DNA of 64,000 nucleotides from Rhodocytophaga rosea (GTDB lineage: Bacteria; Bacteroidota; Bacteroidia; Cytophagales; 172606-1), in the NCBI RefSeq assembly GCF_010119975.1, contig NZ_CP048222.1, positions 930,001-994,000 on the forward strand, given 5' to 3'. The notes beneath the pieces were generated by a model, which ran no database searches, was not told the DNA's origin, and was given only the letters and a program-made list of their open reading frames with translations. Position numbers and translations under genes: made by a program. Shown here piece by piece: positions 1 through 8,742 of this stretch (positions are counted from its first letter, which is position 1; every line of letters begins with the position of its first letter).

Positions 1-2
1 GG

Positions 3-713
3 GTATTTGCCGCTACAGCCCTAGTCGCCGCCATTATTATTCAACTGGTAAAATTCCCGAAGGTAGAACTTAAAGAAGATGAAAAGATTGATACTGGTGC
101 AGCATTCAAAGATTTACTGGGAAACCGCATTGTGCTGCTATTCTTTCTGGGCATATTTTCATATGTTGGCACCGAACAGGGCGTTGCCAACTGGACCTCC
201 AAATTTCTGCAAACTTATCATAGCGTAGATCCTTCTACCACTGGTGCCACCGTCATTTCTTACTTCTGGGGACTGCTTACCATTGGGTGTTTGCTGGGAC
301 TTGTATTACTAAAACTGCTCGACAGCCGTACTGTACTGGTTATTTTCAGTGGCGGTGCTATTCTCTCGCTGGCTGCTGCCCTATTTGGACCTACGCAGGT
401 AGCCTTACTTGCTTTTCCACTTACTGGTTTTTTTGCATCCGTGATGTGGTCGATTATTGTCTCGCTCGCACTTAATTCTGTACGCCAGCATCATGGCACT
501 TTTGCAGGAATTTTATGTACTGGCATTGCCGGTGGAGCGGTTGTGCCTCTAATTGTTGGGGGTATTGCCGAATTGACTGGCTTGAAAGTAGCCATGCTAT
601 TTTTGTTTATACCACTTGGATATATATTCAGTATCGGTATATGGGCAAGGCCGCTTATTAAAAATGCCACCATCAAACATTTCAGCGAATTATTCAAACC
701 CAGCCAGGTTTAA
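3..713 (+). CDS. Sugar MFS transporter, FucP-like (5' part outside window)
   Basis: The reading frame is open to the left edge of the window, so only the C-terminal ~236 residues are present; the GTG at 132 is internal, not the start. The visible part has about seven hydrophobic segments and the pattern GTEQGVANW near a membrane helix, as in the FHS (fucose/glucose/galactose:H+ symporter) branch of the major facilitator superfamily. Such proteins take up monosaccharides across the inner membrane with protons. The substrate cannot be assigned from this fragment. It converges with the oxygenase gene on the other strand, with only 18 bp between stop codons. Family call fairly secure, substrate unknown. 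Confidence 0.8.
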   Translation, partial: VFAATALVAAIIIQLVKFPKVELKEDEKIDTGAAFKDLLGNRIVLLFFLGIFSYVGTEQGVANWTSKFLQTYHSVDPSTTGATVISYFWGLLTIGCLLGLVLLKLLDSRTVLVIFSGGAILSLAAALFGPTQVALLAFPLTGFFASVMWSIIVSLALNSVRQHHGTFAGILCTGIAGGAVVPLIVGGIAELTGLKVAMLFLFIPLGYIFSIGIWARPLIKNATIKHFSELFKPSQV

Positions 714-731
714 TTTAATTCTGCTACTCTT

Positions 732-1280
732 CTATTGACTTAACCGGTACATCACATCTGTCCTCAACACATATTTGATTCCCCGGCTTACTTCCCTGCC
801 GGAATGATAGAGATCATGGAAGAAAATTAACGCCATACCTTGCTTTGGTTCTATCCAGAAATCCTGAAAAGTGGTTTCTCCTCCCTCAAAATCATCATTC
901 AGGTAAATCATAAACGTAACAAAACTGACTTCTTCAGCATTGCGGATATAACTCTGGTCGAAGTGTCCCCTGAACTGCTGCCCTGGCTCATAGCGGTAAA
1001 AGCGGAATAATTCATTAAAGCCAATAGCTGTACTATTCCCAATTTTCTCTGGAATAAATGGTTTTGCTTTTTCCCATAATAGTTGAGCTAAAGCCTCATT
1101 ATTATACAAAACCCGGTTATTATTACGGACTTGGGTCAGTACTCTTTGTCCGCTTTCTGTATTCACTTTGGCTATCTCATACCCTACTTCCTCACTTAGG
1201 GAAATATAGTGCTCACATTCTTCTTTTGAAAGAAAGTTTTCCACAGTAAAAATCTTTTCGGTATGCTGACGGCTCTTCAT
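732..1280 (-). CDS. 2OG-Fe(II) oxygenase (prolyl-4-hydroxylase-like)
   Basis: A 182-residue single-domain protein of the Fe(II)/2-oxoglutarate dioxygenase superfamily. The metal triad is visible: HFD around residues 106-108, then a distal His in LYHSG near 159, followed by RGIKYVLRTD, whose basic residue would bind the 2-oxoglutarate carboxylate. YLNDDFEGGETTF between them is typical of the prolyl 4-hydroxylase alpha-subunit type. It probably hydroxylates a protein or small molecule in the cytoplasm; no signal peptide is seen. The first in-frame ATG is at 1280; a GTG two codons earlier is possible. It sits just downstream of the Bcr/CflA gene on the same strand (23 bp), so co-transcription is likely. 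Substrate unknown. Confidence 0.85.
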   Translation of the reverse strand: MKSRQHTEKIFTVENFLSKEECEHYISLSEEVGYEIAKVNTESGQRVLTQVRNNNRVLYNNEALAQLLWEKAKPFIPEKIGNSTAIGFNELFRFYRYEPGQQFRGHFDQSYIRNAEEVSFVTFMIYLNDDFEGGETTFQDFWIEPKQGMALIFFHDLYHSGREVSRGIKYVLRTDVMYRLSQ

Positions 1281-1303
1281 TTTCACATCTAATTACTTAA
1301 TTC

Positions 1304-2545
1304 CTATATTACCACGTTGGAAGGTTCATCCTCCACTCCTTTCTTATTGATCTGGTGCTGAATCGTCTTTCTGCCGATTAATAAAACCAGTAAGCCGCAT
1401 ACGGCACAAATGCCCATCATACCCACCATTGGCAAAGCAGATGTATCGTGCCAGATACTTACGGCTGCAGAAACCAGGGCACCGATGCTCATCCGGAAAC
1501 TGCCCATTAGAGCGGATGCACTTCCGGCATGTTTGCTGAACGGAGCCAGTGCCAATGCCGATGCATTAGGGGAAGTAAGCCCTTGTCCGGTCAGAAAAAT
1601 GAACATCAATAAAATGAGGCTATACTGGCCATACCAGCCAAAATACGTTCCCGTAACTAGAATAACACCAATTATGTTCTGGTACAATAAGGCAATATAG
1701 ATTAGTTGCTGGCTGGAAAACCACTTGAGAAAAATATGATTCAACTGGCTTGAGCCAATCATGGCAAAGGCCAGAAACGCAAATATCCACCCGAACTCTT
1801 GTTCATTTACCTTATAAATATTCATAAACACATCCGGCGAACCAGAAATAAAAGCAAAGGGTGCAGAAGAGGCAATACCTCCCACCAGAGCGTATACCAG
1901 AAATTGCGCCTGTTTAAGTACCGTAAAGAAGTTTATCAGTACTGGTTTCGGCTTTAAAGACAGAGAGCTATCGCTGGTTTTCCCTTCAGGCAATACATAA
2001 TAAATACCTAGCAGAATAAGGCCGGTAATAAACGCAAGGATAATGAATATTGAATGCCAGCCAAACACAGCGGTTGCATAACCACCTAAGGTAGGCGCGA
2101 TCATCGGAGAAACAGCAATGACCAGCACCAGCAGCGAAAATACTTTAGCAGTATCCTTTACCGGAAATATATCCCGTACCAGTGCCTGGGCAGCCACCAT
2201 TCCGGCACAACCGCCTACGGCCTGTATAAAGCGCATCAGCATCAGTGATTCTGCCGACGTTGTTAAAGCACATCCTAAAGAAGCCAGCAGATACACCGCT
2301 AATCCGGCATAGAGCGGATATTTTCTTCCAAAACGGTCTAATAAGGGTCCATACAATAATTGCCCGGCAGAGATACCAATCAGGTAACTGGTGAGAGAGA
2401 GTTGTACCTGGGCAATGGTAGTTCCTAAGTCTTTGGCAATCGCCGGAAAAGCAGGCAGATACATATCAATCGAAAAGGGACTGATCGTAGAAAGAGAACC
2501 CAGAATCAGGATGATCGTAAAACGTTGCTTGCTTGTCATATTCAT
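1304..2545 (-). CDS. Bcr/CflA family multidrug efflux MFS transporter
   Basis: A 413-residue protein with about 12 hydrophobic segments. The N-terminal pattern SPFSIDMYLPAFPAIAKDLG and the loop GPLLDRFGRKYPLY (MFS motif A, D-x-x-G-R-R/K) are characteristic of the Bcr/CflA drug:H+ antiporter family (bicyclomycin, chloramphenicol, sulfonamide efflux in model members). Length is normal for the family. Two possible starts, M1 and M3, lie six bases apart; no strong Shine-Dalgarno site is seen, which is usual in Bacteroidota. It likely heads a two-gene unit with the oxygenase downstream. The true substrate is not visible. Confidence 0.88.
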   Translation of the reverse strand: MNMTSKQRFTIILILGSLSTISPFSIDMYLPAFPAIAKDLGTTIAQVQLSLTSYLIGISAGQLLYGPLLDRFGRKYPLYAGLAVYLLASLGCALTTSAESLMLMRFIQAVGGCAGMVAAQALVRDIFPVKDTAKVFSLLVLVIAVSPMIAPTLGGYATAVFGWHSIFIILAFITGLILLGIYYVLPEGKTSDSSLSLKPKPVLINFFTVLKQAQFLVYALVGGIASSAPFAFISGSPDVFMNIYKVNEQEFGWIFAFLAFAMIGSSQLNHIFLKWFSSQQLIYIALLYQNIIGVILVTGTYFGWYGQYSLILLMFIFLTGQGLTSPNASALALAPFSKHAGSASALMGSFRMSIGALVSAAVSIWHDTSALPMVGMMGICAVCGLLVLLIGRKTIQHQINKKGVEDEPSNVVI

Positions 2546-2962
2546 AGGAAGATCGCCGCTGCCGGAAAAACGCCGGAAGTTAAAGCCTTTCTGGTTGGTT
2601 TGCTGATACCCGGTAAAATTATTTATAATGGATTGCTTGCCTGATTCACGTAAGCCTTTAAAATTGGTTTGTGGGTAGTGAATAATAAAAGTTTAGTATT
2701 GCTTACTCTTTGCAGAAAGTAAACAAGCTAATAATGGCTGGTGTATTTATGTAATAGCCATTTAAGGAAATCCCTTTCAACAGATTTCTGCCTTGCGGCA
2801 GTTAAACGGGTCGTCAAAGAGGTAAATAATTTATGAAGTAATCTATCTGGTATAGTAGCTTGTATCAACTCGAATGGTTTTTCGGAGATGTTGTAGGCTT
2901 TCTTAAAAGTAGTTTATTATTGACTATTCAATAAGTTAACTTACTTTTTACATTTTGATTAT
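2546..2962. other. Intergenic region without recognised gene
   Basis: About 417 bases between two minus-strand genes. Only short open frames without family resemblance occur on either strand. It should hold the promoter of the Bcr/CflA gene (right of 2545) and the 3' end of the next transcript, but I could not pick a convincing promoter or terminator. Confidence 0.5.
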
Positions 2963-3958
2963 TTATAATCGCTTGGGAGATTCCTGCATAGACAATTTTT
3001 TATAAAGAAACCATTTACTATGCGTGAGCGAATAAAAGTAGTAGCCTTTGCCATCAATGATCATTGTAGTAGGATATAATTGTTCCTCACCCGTTACTCC
3101 ATATACTTTTATAATAAACATCCCTTTCTTTGTATCATACCTGTAATCCGTCTCTGCAACAGGCTTGCCATCCATACAAGTAATAGTGGGCGAAGTAAAA
3201 TTTGAGGGATTGATTGTAAGCGTAAACCCAACCAGTTTGTCATTATTTAAATAAACCGGAGAAAATTTATAATCTAAATTGGGTAGATCTACCTTAGTAA
3301 ACTTAGTCAGATCAACTTCTTTATCACACAACAATTTTTCCTTTATATGCGGATTTTCCGGTTTTGACTTCCAGACTATACCCCATTGTTTTACATACTC
3401 GTTTAATGGCTCTAAGCCCATTCTGGCCCTTCTTATATCTACTTTGTCAGGGTCTTCCAGCGGAAGTACATAAAATTTTCCGGTGAGGGTATCCTGACCT
3501 ATCTGACTACCATAGATTTGTTTTTTACCTTGCCTTATAGCCACTCTGTCTTCTAACAAGGCTAACTCACTGGGGTGGGCATTTCCTTCTTTTACTGCTT
3601 TACGCAGTATGGGCAGATATTTTTCTTGTGTTTTCAGGTCGGCATGCTGGATGACGAGAAAAAGAGCACCATTCGCTTTAGAGCCAATTCTATCCCGGCC
3701 AATCCATCCATAGGTATCCAGGATATGTTTTACCACACTTAGATTTGCAGCATCCTGTACCTCTATTTTTTTAAATAACTCCTTAATTTCTTTAGAATTT
3801 GGTCCATACTCTTTGGGAATAGTGCGTCTATACTTTTGATCTTTGTCATGAATTTCCTCCAGTTGTGATTGTAGTTGCCCATAATTTTGCCCAAAGCTGC
3901 TATAGGTACCTAGTAAACAAAGAAAGAATATAATTCCTATCGATAGTTTCATAATCAT
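2963..3958 (-). CDS. Secreted DUF6624-like protein
   Basis: A 331-residue protein with an N-terminal signal peptide (MKLSIGIIFFLCLLG...SFGQ, cleavage near residue 24). Residues about 30-180 match the DUF6624 pattern as I remember it: an early D-Q-x-x-R, the block YGWIGRDRIGSKANGALFLV followed by QHAD, then LLEDRVAIRQGKKQIYGSQ. The C-terminal ~130 residues look like an extra beta-rich region of unknown type. It probably acts in the periplasm or on the cell surface; no function is established for the family. It lies 64 bp downstream of a 69-residue small ORF on the same strand. Confidence 0.7.
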   Translation of the reverse strand: MIMKLSIGIIFFLCLLGTYSSFGQNYGQLQSQLEEIHDKDQKYRRTIPKEYGPNSKEIKELFKKIEVQDAANLSVVKHILDTYGWIGRDRIGSKANGALFLVIQHADLKTQEKYLPILRKAVKEGNAHPSELALLEDRVAIRQGKKQIYGSQIGQDTLTGKFYVLPLEDPDKVDIRRARMGLEPLNEYVKQWGIVWKSKPENPHIKEKLLCDKEVDLTKFTKVDLPNLDYKFSPVYLNNDKLVGFTLTINPSNFTSPTITCMDGKPVAETDYRYDTKKGMFIIKVYGVTGEEQLYPTTMIIDGKGYYFYSLTHSKWFLYKKLSMQESPKRL

Positions 3959-4022
3959 GAATAAAGTATGGCTGTTGAGATTCTATCCTGATACCAGAAA
4001 TACTGTTACATAAATCAGGCTT

Positions 4023-4232
4023 TCACTTCTTGAACATTGCATTTCTATACTGAGAAATTGCTTGTCTCAATACTTGTACATAGGTATCCTTATCCAGCGT
4101 AGTACTTCCGGGAACAGTTTCATTTTCTTCCATTTCCTGCAGGTATTCAATAAATGTTTCAAGCCCTCTCATTTCTATCAGCATGAGAGAAGCTCTGAAC
4201 ACCTTGCCTTTTTCTTCTTCTATATCATCCAT
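4023..4232 (-). CDS. Small hypothetical protein
   Basis: A 69-residue acidic, helical protein with no recognised domain; no signal peptide or membrane segment. It sits between the oxidoreductase terminator (4284-4317) and the DUF6624-like gene, in the same direction as the latter. Composition (Glu/Lys rich, few rare codons) looks coding, and no longer frame competes on the other strand, but no homology is recalled. Function unknown. Confidence 0.5.
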   Translation of the reverse strand: MDDIEEEKGKVFRASLMLIEMRGLETFIEYLQEMEENETVPGSTTLDKDTYVQVLRQAISQYRNAMFKK

Positions 4233-4283
4233 AGGCGGATTTATTTGATTACAATTTTCTATATCAGATGTACAATGAAACGG

Positions 4284-4317
4284 TAAACCCGCAAGTGTTG
4301 GATGTCTTGCGGGTTTA
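4284..4317 (-). terminator. Stem-loop terminator after the Gfo/Idh oxidoreductase
   Basis: A perfect 12-bp inverted repeat (arms TAAACCCGCAAG and CTTGCGGGTTTA, 10-base loop) 23 bases downstream of the stop codon of the 4341-5774 gene. The U-run on the minus strand is weak, so efficiency is uncertain. Confidence 0.7.
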
Positions 4318-4340
4318 ATGCTAATGAGTATAACCAGAAA

Positions 4341-5774
4341 CTATTCTTTATTCTGGGCGGCAGATGCTTTTTTAGCCGGTGCCCCTTTGGCCTGGCCTTC
4401 TGCTTTTTGTGTCATGGTTACCGGGTCCCAGTGTACGACTTTGTTCTCAAAATAACTTTCGTTGCAGGCAAGTACCGGAGCAGCTGCCCTAAAACCAAAT
4501 ACCGGATCTTCTATGGTTCCCTGGCTGCCTTTACGTACATTGTCAAAGAAGTCGGCGAAGTGCATGCGGTGTTCATCTTCATCTTTGGGAGATTCGAATT
4601 TAATTTCCTTTACTGGTTCTTTCTGGCGGGTTTCAGGCGGCCATTCCGCATCATATTTCTTAATGTATTCCTGCTGGGTATCTTCCGGGAAAGTAAACAG
4701 GCTGTCATAGCCACCATATCCTGGTGCTTTCGCCAGTTTATTTTTGGTCAGGGTTAAGCCTTGCCCTGTAAAACGGATTTCCCCTTCATTACCGATAATC
4801 CGGGTGGCATCATTTATTTTTCCGGCATTGGCAAAATTAACCCGCAATACCATCTGGAAAGCACTCTGTTTATCGGTTTCCGGATAATCCATAATACAGC
4901 TCATTACATCAGGCACATCCCGGCCATCTTTCCAGTAGGCTAGGTTTCCGGAAGAAAAAATGCGGTTAGGACCTAAGGAACCAGTTACATAATGAACGCC
5001 AGTAATGAGGTGAACAAACAGATCGCCAGCCACGCCAGTACCATAATCGCGGTAGTTTCTCCAGCGGAAGAAGCGCTTGGCATCAAAGGGACGTTTAGGC
5101 GCATCGGACAGGAATTTGTCCCAGTCTACTGTTTTGGGAGAGGCATCTAATGGGATAGAATAATTCCAGGCACCAATCGCACTAAAACGGTCGTTAGAGG
5201 ATTCTATGAAATTAATGGGGCCTATTTCACCGGCTTCAATCATGCGTTTGGCTTCTTTAAATGAAGCACTGCTGATGCGCTGGCTGCCCACCTGCATGGT
5301 TTTCCCAGACTTTTTCCAGGCATCGATCACGGCTTTACCTTCACTGATCTGGTGTACCATAGGCTTTTCACAATAGACGGATTTCCCGGCATTTAAAGCA
5401 GCGATAGTTGCCTGATCGTGCCAGTGGTCGGGGGTGGCAATAATTACTGCATCTACATCTTTGCGGGCTAGTATCTCCCTGAAATCACGGGTAGTAAACA
5501 GGTTAGGGTTTTTAAAAGCATTTTTGGCTTGCTCCAAGCGTCCATCATAGAGGTCGGCTACAGCCACTAATTCTATATCGGGATTACGTAAGGCTGCCTG
5601 CGTATCAAAATGTCCCTGAATGCCTATGCCAATGGTAGCTAGGCGGATTTTGTCATTAGGATTTATTTTTTTTAGGTCACGGATGATATTGAACGGTTTG
5701 GCTACACCCTCGGTAGCCAGCAAAGCGGAGGCAACAGATAAACTTTTAATAAATTTACGTCTGGAAGAGCGCAT
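4341..5774 (-). CDS. Gfo/Idh/MocA family oxidoreductase, Tat-exported
   Basis: A 477-residue NAD(P)-dependent oxidoreductase-like protein. The N-terminus SSRRKFIKSLSVAS is a clear twin-arginine signal, so the folded protein is exported to the periplasm. A Rossmann fold follows (residues ~40-160; ATIGIGIQGHF, VAVADLYDGR, then DAVIIATPDHWH and the conserved CEKPM). The C-terminal half is the Gfo/Idh/MocA substrate domain. The last ~20 residues are an Ala/Lys-rich tail. Exported members of this family are abundant in Bacteroidota and often act on sugars or glycosides, for example during polysaccharide use; the substrate here is not evident. It is transcribed alone and ends at a strong stem-loop. 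Confidence 0.9.
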   Translation of the reverse strand: MRSSRRKFIKSLSVASALLATEGVAKPFNIIRDLKKINPNDKIRLATIGIGIQGHFDTQAALRNPDIELVAVADLYDGRLEQAKNAFKNPNLFTTRDFREILARKDVDAVIIATPDHWHDQATIAALNAGKSVYCEKPMVHQISEGKAVIDAWKKSGKTMQVGSQRISSASFKEAKRMIEAGEIGPINFIESSNDRFSAIGAWNYSIPLDASPKTVDWDKFLSDAPKRPFDAKRFFRWRNYRDYGTGVAGDLFVHLITGVHYVTGSLGPNRIFSSGNLAYWKDGRDVPDVMSCIMDYPETDKQSAFQMVLRVNFANAGKINDATRIIGNEGEIRFTGQGLTLTKNKLAKAPGYGGYDSLFTFPEDTQQEYIKKYDAEWPPETRQKEPVKEIKFESPKDEDEHRMHFADFFDNVRKGSQGTIEDPVFGFRAAAPVLACNESYFENKVVHWDPVTMTQKAEGQAKGAPAKKASAAQNKE

Positions 5775-6100
5775 AAGTAATAGGTTTTAAGTTCTACAGG
5801 TTGTTTAAGCAAACATATCTATAAATTGGGTTGCCAATTTTAAGAATAAATGCTTTCTAAGGTAAGATTTTCGAACACCAACTGCAAGAAAAAGCTGTGA
5901 AAGGATGGATTCCTGTAATTAAAATTTGTGTATTACCTGACTGGAAGTAGAGGCTGCTTTTTTACCCGGTTTACAGGCTTTCTTCTGTCAGCCTGATTTA
6001 TTTCTCTCCCCATGTGTTGCATCGGCTAACAAGCAGAACTGTTGACTGTACTACCTGTGTAAACACAAACTGAAAGGTGCCTATGATCAGTTTTTCTATT

Positions 6101-6170
6101 AACTAAAATTTTAGTTCAATAAATTAGGATTACTCAAACTAATTTTTTAGTTTTAACTAATGATTTAGTT
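6101..6170. promoter_or_regulatory. Three operator-like dyads AACTAA-N4-TTAGTT
   Basis: Three 16-bp dyads share identical arms AACTAA and TTAGTT and differ only in the four central bases: 6101-6116 (AATT, a perfect palindrome), 6137-6152 (TTTT) and 6155-6170 (TGAT). Starts are 36 and 18 bp apart. They lie 34-103 bp before the ATG of the interrupted BlaI-type repressor gene. BlaI/MecI repressors are known to bind short dyads in front of their own operon, so these are good candidates for its autoregulatory operators. The exact promoter is not resolved. Confidence 0.7.
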
Positions 6171-6203
6171 ATTCCTTCTGATCAAGGATAAAACTGACAA
6201 ACC

Positions 6204-6317
6204 ATGAAAGAATTAACAACAGCCGAAGAAGAAATCATGCAGGTCTTATGGGAGTTAAACACAGCATTTGTAAAAGACATTATTACCAGATTACCTGAAC
6301 CAAAACCTGCGTATAAC
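6204..6317 (+). pseudogene. BlaI/MecI-type repressor, 5' fragment (interrupted)
   Basis: The first 38 codons of a BlaI/MecI/CopY-type winged-helix repressor: MKELTTAEEEIMQVLWEL matches the start of the family and PKPAYN is the beginning of the recognition region that normally continues TVSTIVRIL. After Asn38 the frame runs into the mobile element and stops at 6321-6323. The missing rest is found at 8756-9004. Intact members are about 120-125 residues and repress their own promoter and that of the neighbouring M56 protease until the protease cleaves them. As it stands the fragment lacks most of the DNA-binding wing and the whole dimerisation domain, so it should be inactive. Confidence 0.9.
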
Positions 6318-6322
6318 ATATA

Positions 6323-6359
6323 AGGGTTCATGGGGTGGTCTTAACCCACCATGAACCCT
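6323..6359. repeat. Terminal hairpin of the mobile element
   Basis: Arms AGGGTTCATGG (6323-6333) and CCATGAACCCT (6349-6359) pair perfectly; after a two-base bulge TGG pairs with CCA, giving 14 bp. It sits between the host gene fragment and the left inverted repeat. HUH transposases of the IS91 type act on hairpin-bearing ends, so this may be the origin or terminus recognised by the transposase. Confidence 0.65.
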
Positions 6360-6374
6360 GTGTTGCACGAAACC
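6360..6374 (+). repeat. Left inverted repeat of the mobile element
   Basis: Sequence GTGTTGCAC-G-AAACC. It matches the reverse complement of 8743-8757 at 14 of 15 positions (only the spacer base differs). Possibly a recombinase binding site. Confidence 0.7.
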
Positions 6375-6595
6375 GGGTGGTTTAACCTGCCCTTATTTAT
6401 GGGGAATCAATCAATAGAGAAGAAGCTTCTGGGTGAAGCGGTAGTACACTAAAAGAAGATAGTGTAAAAAAAGGAAGAGAAAAGATCTCACTATTTGTAA
6501 ACTGAGCAGCCGTGTTGGCTCCAAGTAAGGTGACTATATTCCAACATGGGCAATAACTTTCCCGGCCAATTTTTTGAGTGGCTTTTTTATTCTAC

Positions 6596-7768
6596 TCAGG
6601 CAGTTTTCAAGTGTAAAGCTATCGATAGCAGGTAAGCCCTATCAGGTGGGGAACGGGCTGCTTCAAAGCGCAAGATTTCTCTCATGCGGCCTTTGCTGCA
6701 GCAAGGACACAGGTCTATATCATAGCCTAAGCGTTCTTTGCAGATGCTTTTCCAGTCCGACACTCTTTTTTCCGGCGTAGCTACTCTCAAATCTTGTCTG
6801 GCCAGTGCTAAATCATGGGCTTTTGCTTTGGAAGACAAAATGCCATAGTGGCGGATGCGGACAAACTTTGGTGGCAGAATGTGCAGGCTGAAACGCCTGA
6901 TGAACTCAGTAGCCTCCAAACTCATGGTTTTCTTTGCTGCTTCTTGCCGGTAATCTTTGTAAGCGAAGCTCACCTTGCCATCCTCTATACTTTGGAGGCG
7001 GTGATTGGAGATAGCTACTTTGTGGGTGTAACGTCCCAGATATTCAATCACCTGAGCAGGACCTAAGAAAGGCCTTTTACAGTATACCACCCAGTCTTTG
7101 GCAAATAACTCTTTCCATAGCCCATTATCCACCTGTGCTTTATTAGCAGAAAGAAAGCTTCTCAGTAGTGAGACATAGCGAGCACGGAACACTTTACTGA
7201 GTGCTTTGACCGGGAAAAGATATTTACCTGTACTTCTGGCCTTTTTCCAGTGGCCACTCCCAGAGATCCCTCCACCCGGCACAATACAATGCAGATGTGG
7301 ATGCAGTGAGAGGTTCTGTCCCCAGGTGTGCAGAATGGAGATCATACCTGTTTTAGCACCCAGATGCTTGGGATTATTGGCAAAGCTGTTGATCGTAGAC
7401 CAGGCTGTCTTGAAGAGCAAAGCATAGAGTTCTTGGGGATACTGCAGGCACAATAGATTAAGGGAGTGGGGCAAGGTGAAGACCACATGAAAGTAGCTGA
7501 CCGGTAACAGGTCTGCCTCCCTTTGCATAATCCACTTTTCACGATTGGTAGTCTGACACTTAGGGCAGTGTCTGTTGCGGCAGCTGTTGTAGCTAATACG
7601 CAGGTAGCCACAACTATCACAGGCATCTATATGGCCGCCTAGTCTGGCAGTACGGCAATGCTCAATCGCCTTTAGGGTGGAGAACTTGTGAGCAGAGACT
7701 GCATGCGTGGCCATAAACTCATGTAAGTGAGCCGACAGTATATGGGCTAACTCTAGGGCAGGCTTCAT
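6596..7768 (-). CDS. IS91 family (HUH, Y2) transposase
   Basis: A 390-residue rolling-circle transposase. The N-terminal zinc-finger cysteines are present (CRTARLGGHIDACDSCGY, then CRNRHCPKC, residues ~37-70). The metal-binding HUH motif is seen in LHPHLHC (~160), and the nucleophile pair appears as Y-L-G-R-Y (YxxxY) around residue 245. A Cys-x-x-Cys near the C-terminus may bind another zinc. IS91 enzymes nick one strand and transpose by a rolling-circle route. Its start overlaps the end of the tyrosine recombinase gene by four bases (ATGA), so the two are translationally coupled. Length and motifs suggest an intact enzyme. Confidence 0.93.
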   Translation of the reverse strand: MKPALELAHILSAHLHEFMATHAVSAHKFSTLKAIEHCRTARLGGHIDACDSCGYLRISYNSCRNRHCPKCQTTNREKWIMQREADLLPVSYFHVVFTLPHSLNLLCLQYPQELYALLFKTAWSTINSFANNPKHLGAKTGMISILHTWGQNLSLHPHLHCIVPGGGISGSGHWKKARSTGKYLFPVKALSKVFRARYVSLLRSFLSANKAQVDNGLWKELFAKDWVVYCKRPFLGPAQVIEYLGRYTHKVAISNHRLQSIEDGKVSFAYKDYRQEAAKKTMSLEATEFIRRFSLHILPPKFVRIRHYGILSSKAKAHDLALARQDLRVATPEKRVSDWKSICKERLGYDIDLCPCCSKGRMREILRFEAARSPPDRAYLLSIALHLKTA

Positions 7769-8703
7769 GCCTCCTTTGTATAGAGGGTATCTAGAGGAGA
7801 GAAAGGAGCTTTTCTGCCAAGTCCTGCCATGTGCAGATATACAAGGGTAGTTTCCAGGAAGCTATGGCCTAAAAGTTCTTTGATGGAGACAATATCCAAT
7901 CCATCTTCTAGCAGATGGGTGGCATAGGAATGGCGCAGGGTATGTACACAGATGCCTTTCTTTTTGATGCCCGCTTTACTAACTGCATCCTGCATGAGCC
8001 ATTGCACGCCTTTGCGGCTGAGCTGCGAGCCATATTCCTTGCCATTGAAGAGGTAGTAGTGGGGTTTGCAGGCAGACAGGTAGGAGAGCAGTCCTCTTTT
8101 CATCAGCTGGGAGAGGGGTACATAGCGGTCTTTTCTTCCTTTGCTTTGGCGAATGTGGATCTGCATGCGGTCAAAATCTAAATCTGAGATCTCAAGCCGG
8201 CATACTTCCTGCATGCGAAGGCCTGCTGAATAGATTAAGGCCAGCAGCACCCGGTGCTTTAACAGACGGGGTGCTTTGAGCAGAGCTTTGACTTCCTGCT
8301 TACTGAGGACCGCTGGCAGTTTGTGTACTTTAGGGATGGAAGGTAGGCGGATAGCCCGGTCATCTCTGCCGGTAAGCCGGTAGAGCAGGCGCAGGCCATA
8401 GACAGCATGTTTGAAAGAGCTTTTAGAAGGCTTGTTCGTTTTCTTCTGCAGCATCCACAGGTAATCTCTGACCTGATCTTCGTCTAGTTCGGTAGGCAAC
8501 TGATTGTAGTAGAGAGCAATCTGAGCCATGTGGCGGGAGTAGTTTTTTAACGTGCTCAGACTTCTGCCAGACAGGGAGATATCCCTTTCCAGCTTGTTGT
8601 AAAGGAGAGAAAATCCGCTTACCTTCAGGCAAGCCTGTTGGATAAAAGTAGGGTGGGTGTTAGTGTTTGGTGTTGACATAGTGGTAAGAGTTTGGTGAAA
8701 CAT
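7765..8703 (-). CDS. Tyrosine-type recombinase/integrase
   Basis: About 312 residues from the ATG at 8703; an alternative ATG at 8679 gives MSTPNTN. An N-terminal SAM-like core-binding domain (residues ~40-120) is followed by a catalytic domain with the complete set of active-site residues: Arg in SAGLRMQEVCRL, Lys in QSKGRKDRYVPLS, HTLRHSYATH, LGHSFLETT and Tyr in LVYLHM. It is the first gene of the element and overlaps the transposase by 4 bp. Tyrosine recombinases accompany IS91-like transposases in some elements; here it may resolve or excise the element through the 15-bp inverted repeats, which is inference. Confidence 0.92.
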   Translation of the reverse strand: MFHQTLTTMSTPNTNTHPTFIQQACLKVSGFSLLYNKLERDISLSGRSLSTLKNYSRHMAQIALYYNQLPTELDEDQVRDYLWMLQKKTNKPSKSSFKHAVYGLRLLYRLTGRDDRAIRLPSIPKVHKLPAVLSKQEVKALLKAPRLLKHRVLLALIYSAGLRMQEVCRLEISDLDFDRMQIHIRQSKGRKDRYVPLSQLMKRGLLSYLSACKPHYYLFNGKEYGSQLSRKGVQWLMQDAVSKAGIKKKGICVHTLRHSYATHLLEDGLDIVSIKELLGHSFLETTLVYLHMAGLGRKAPFSPLDTLYTKEA

Positions 8704-8742
8704 ACTCCTATAACTATTCCCACCTACCAACAGGCTACCGTA

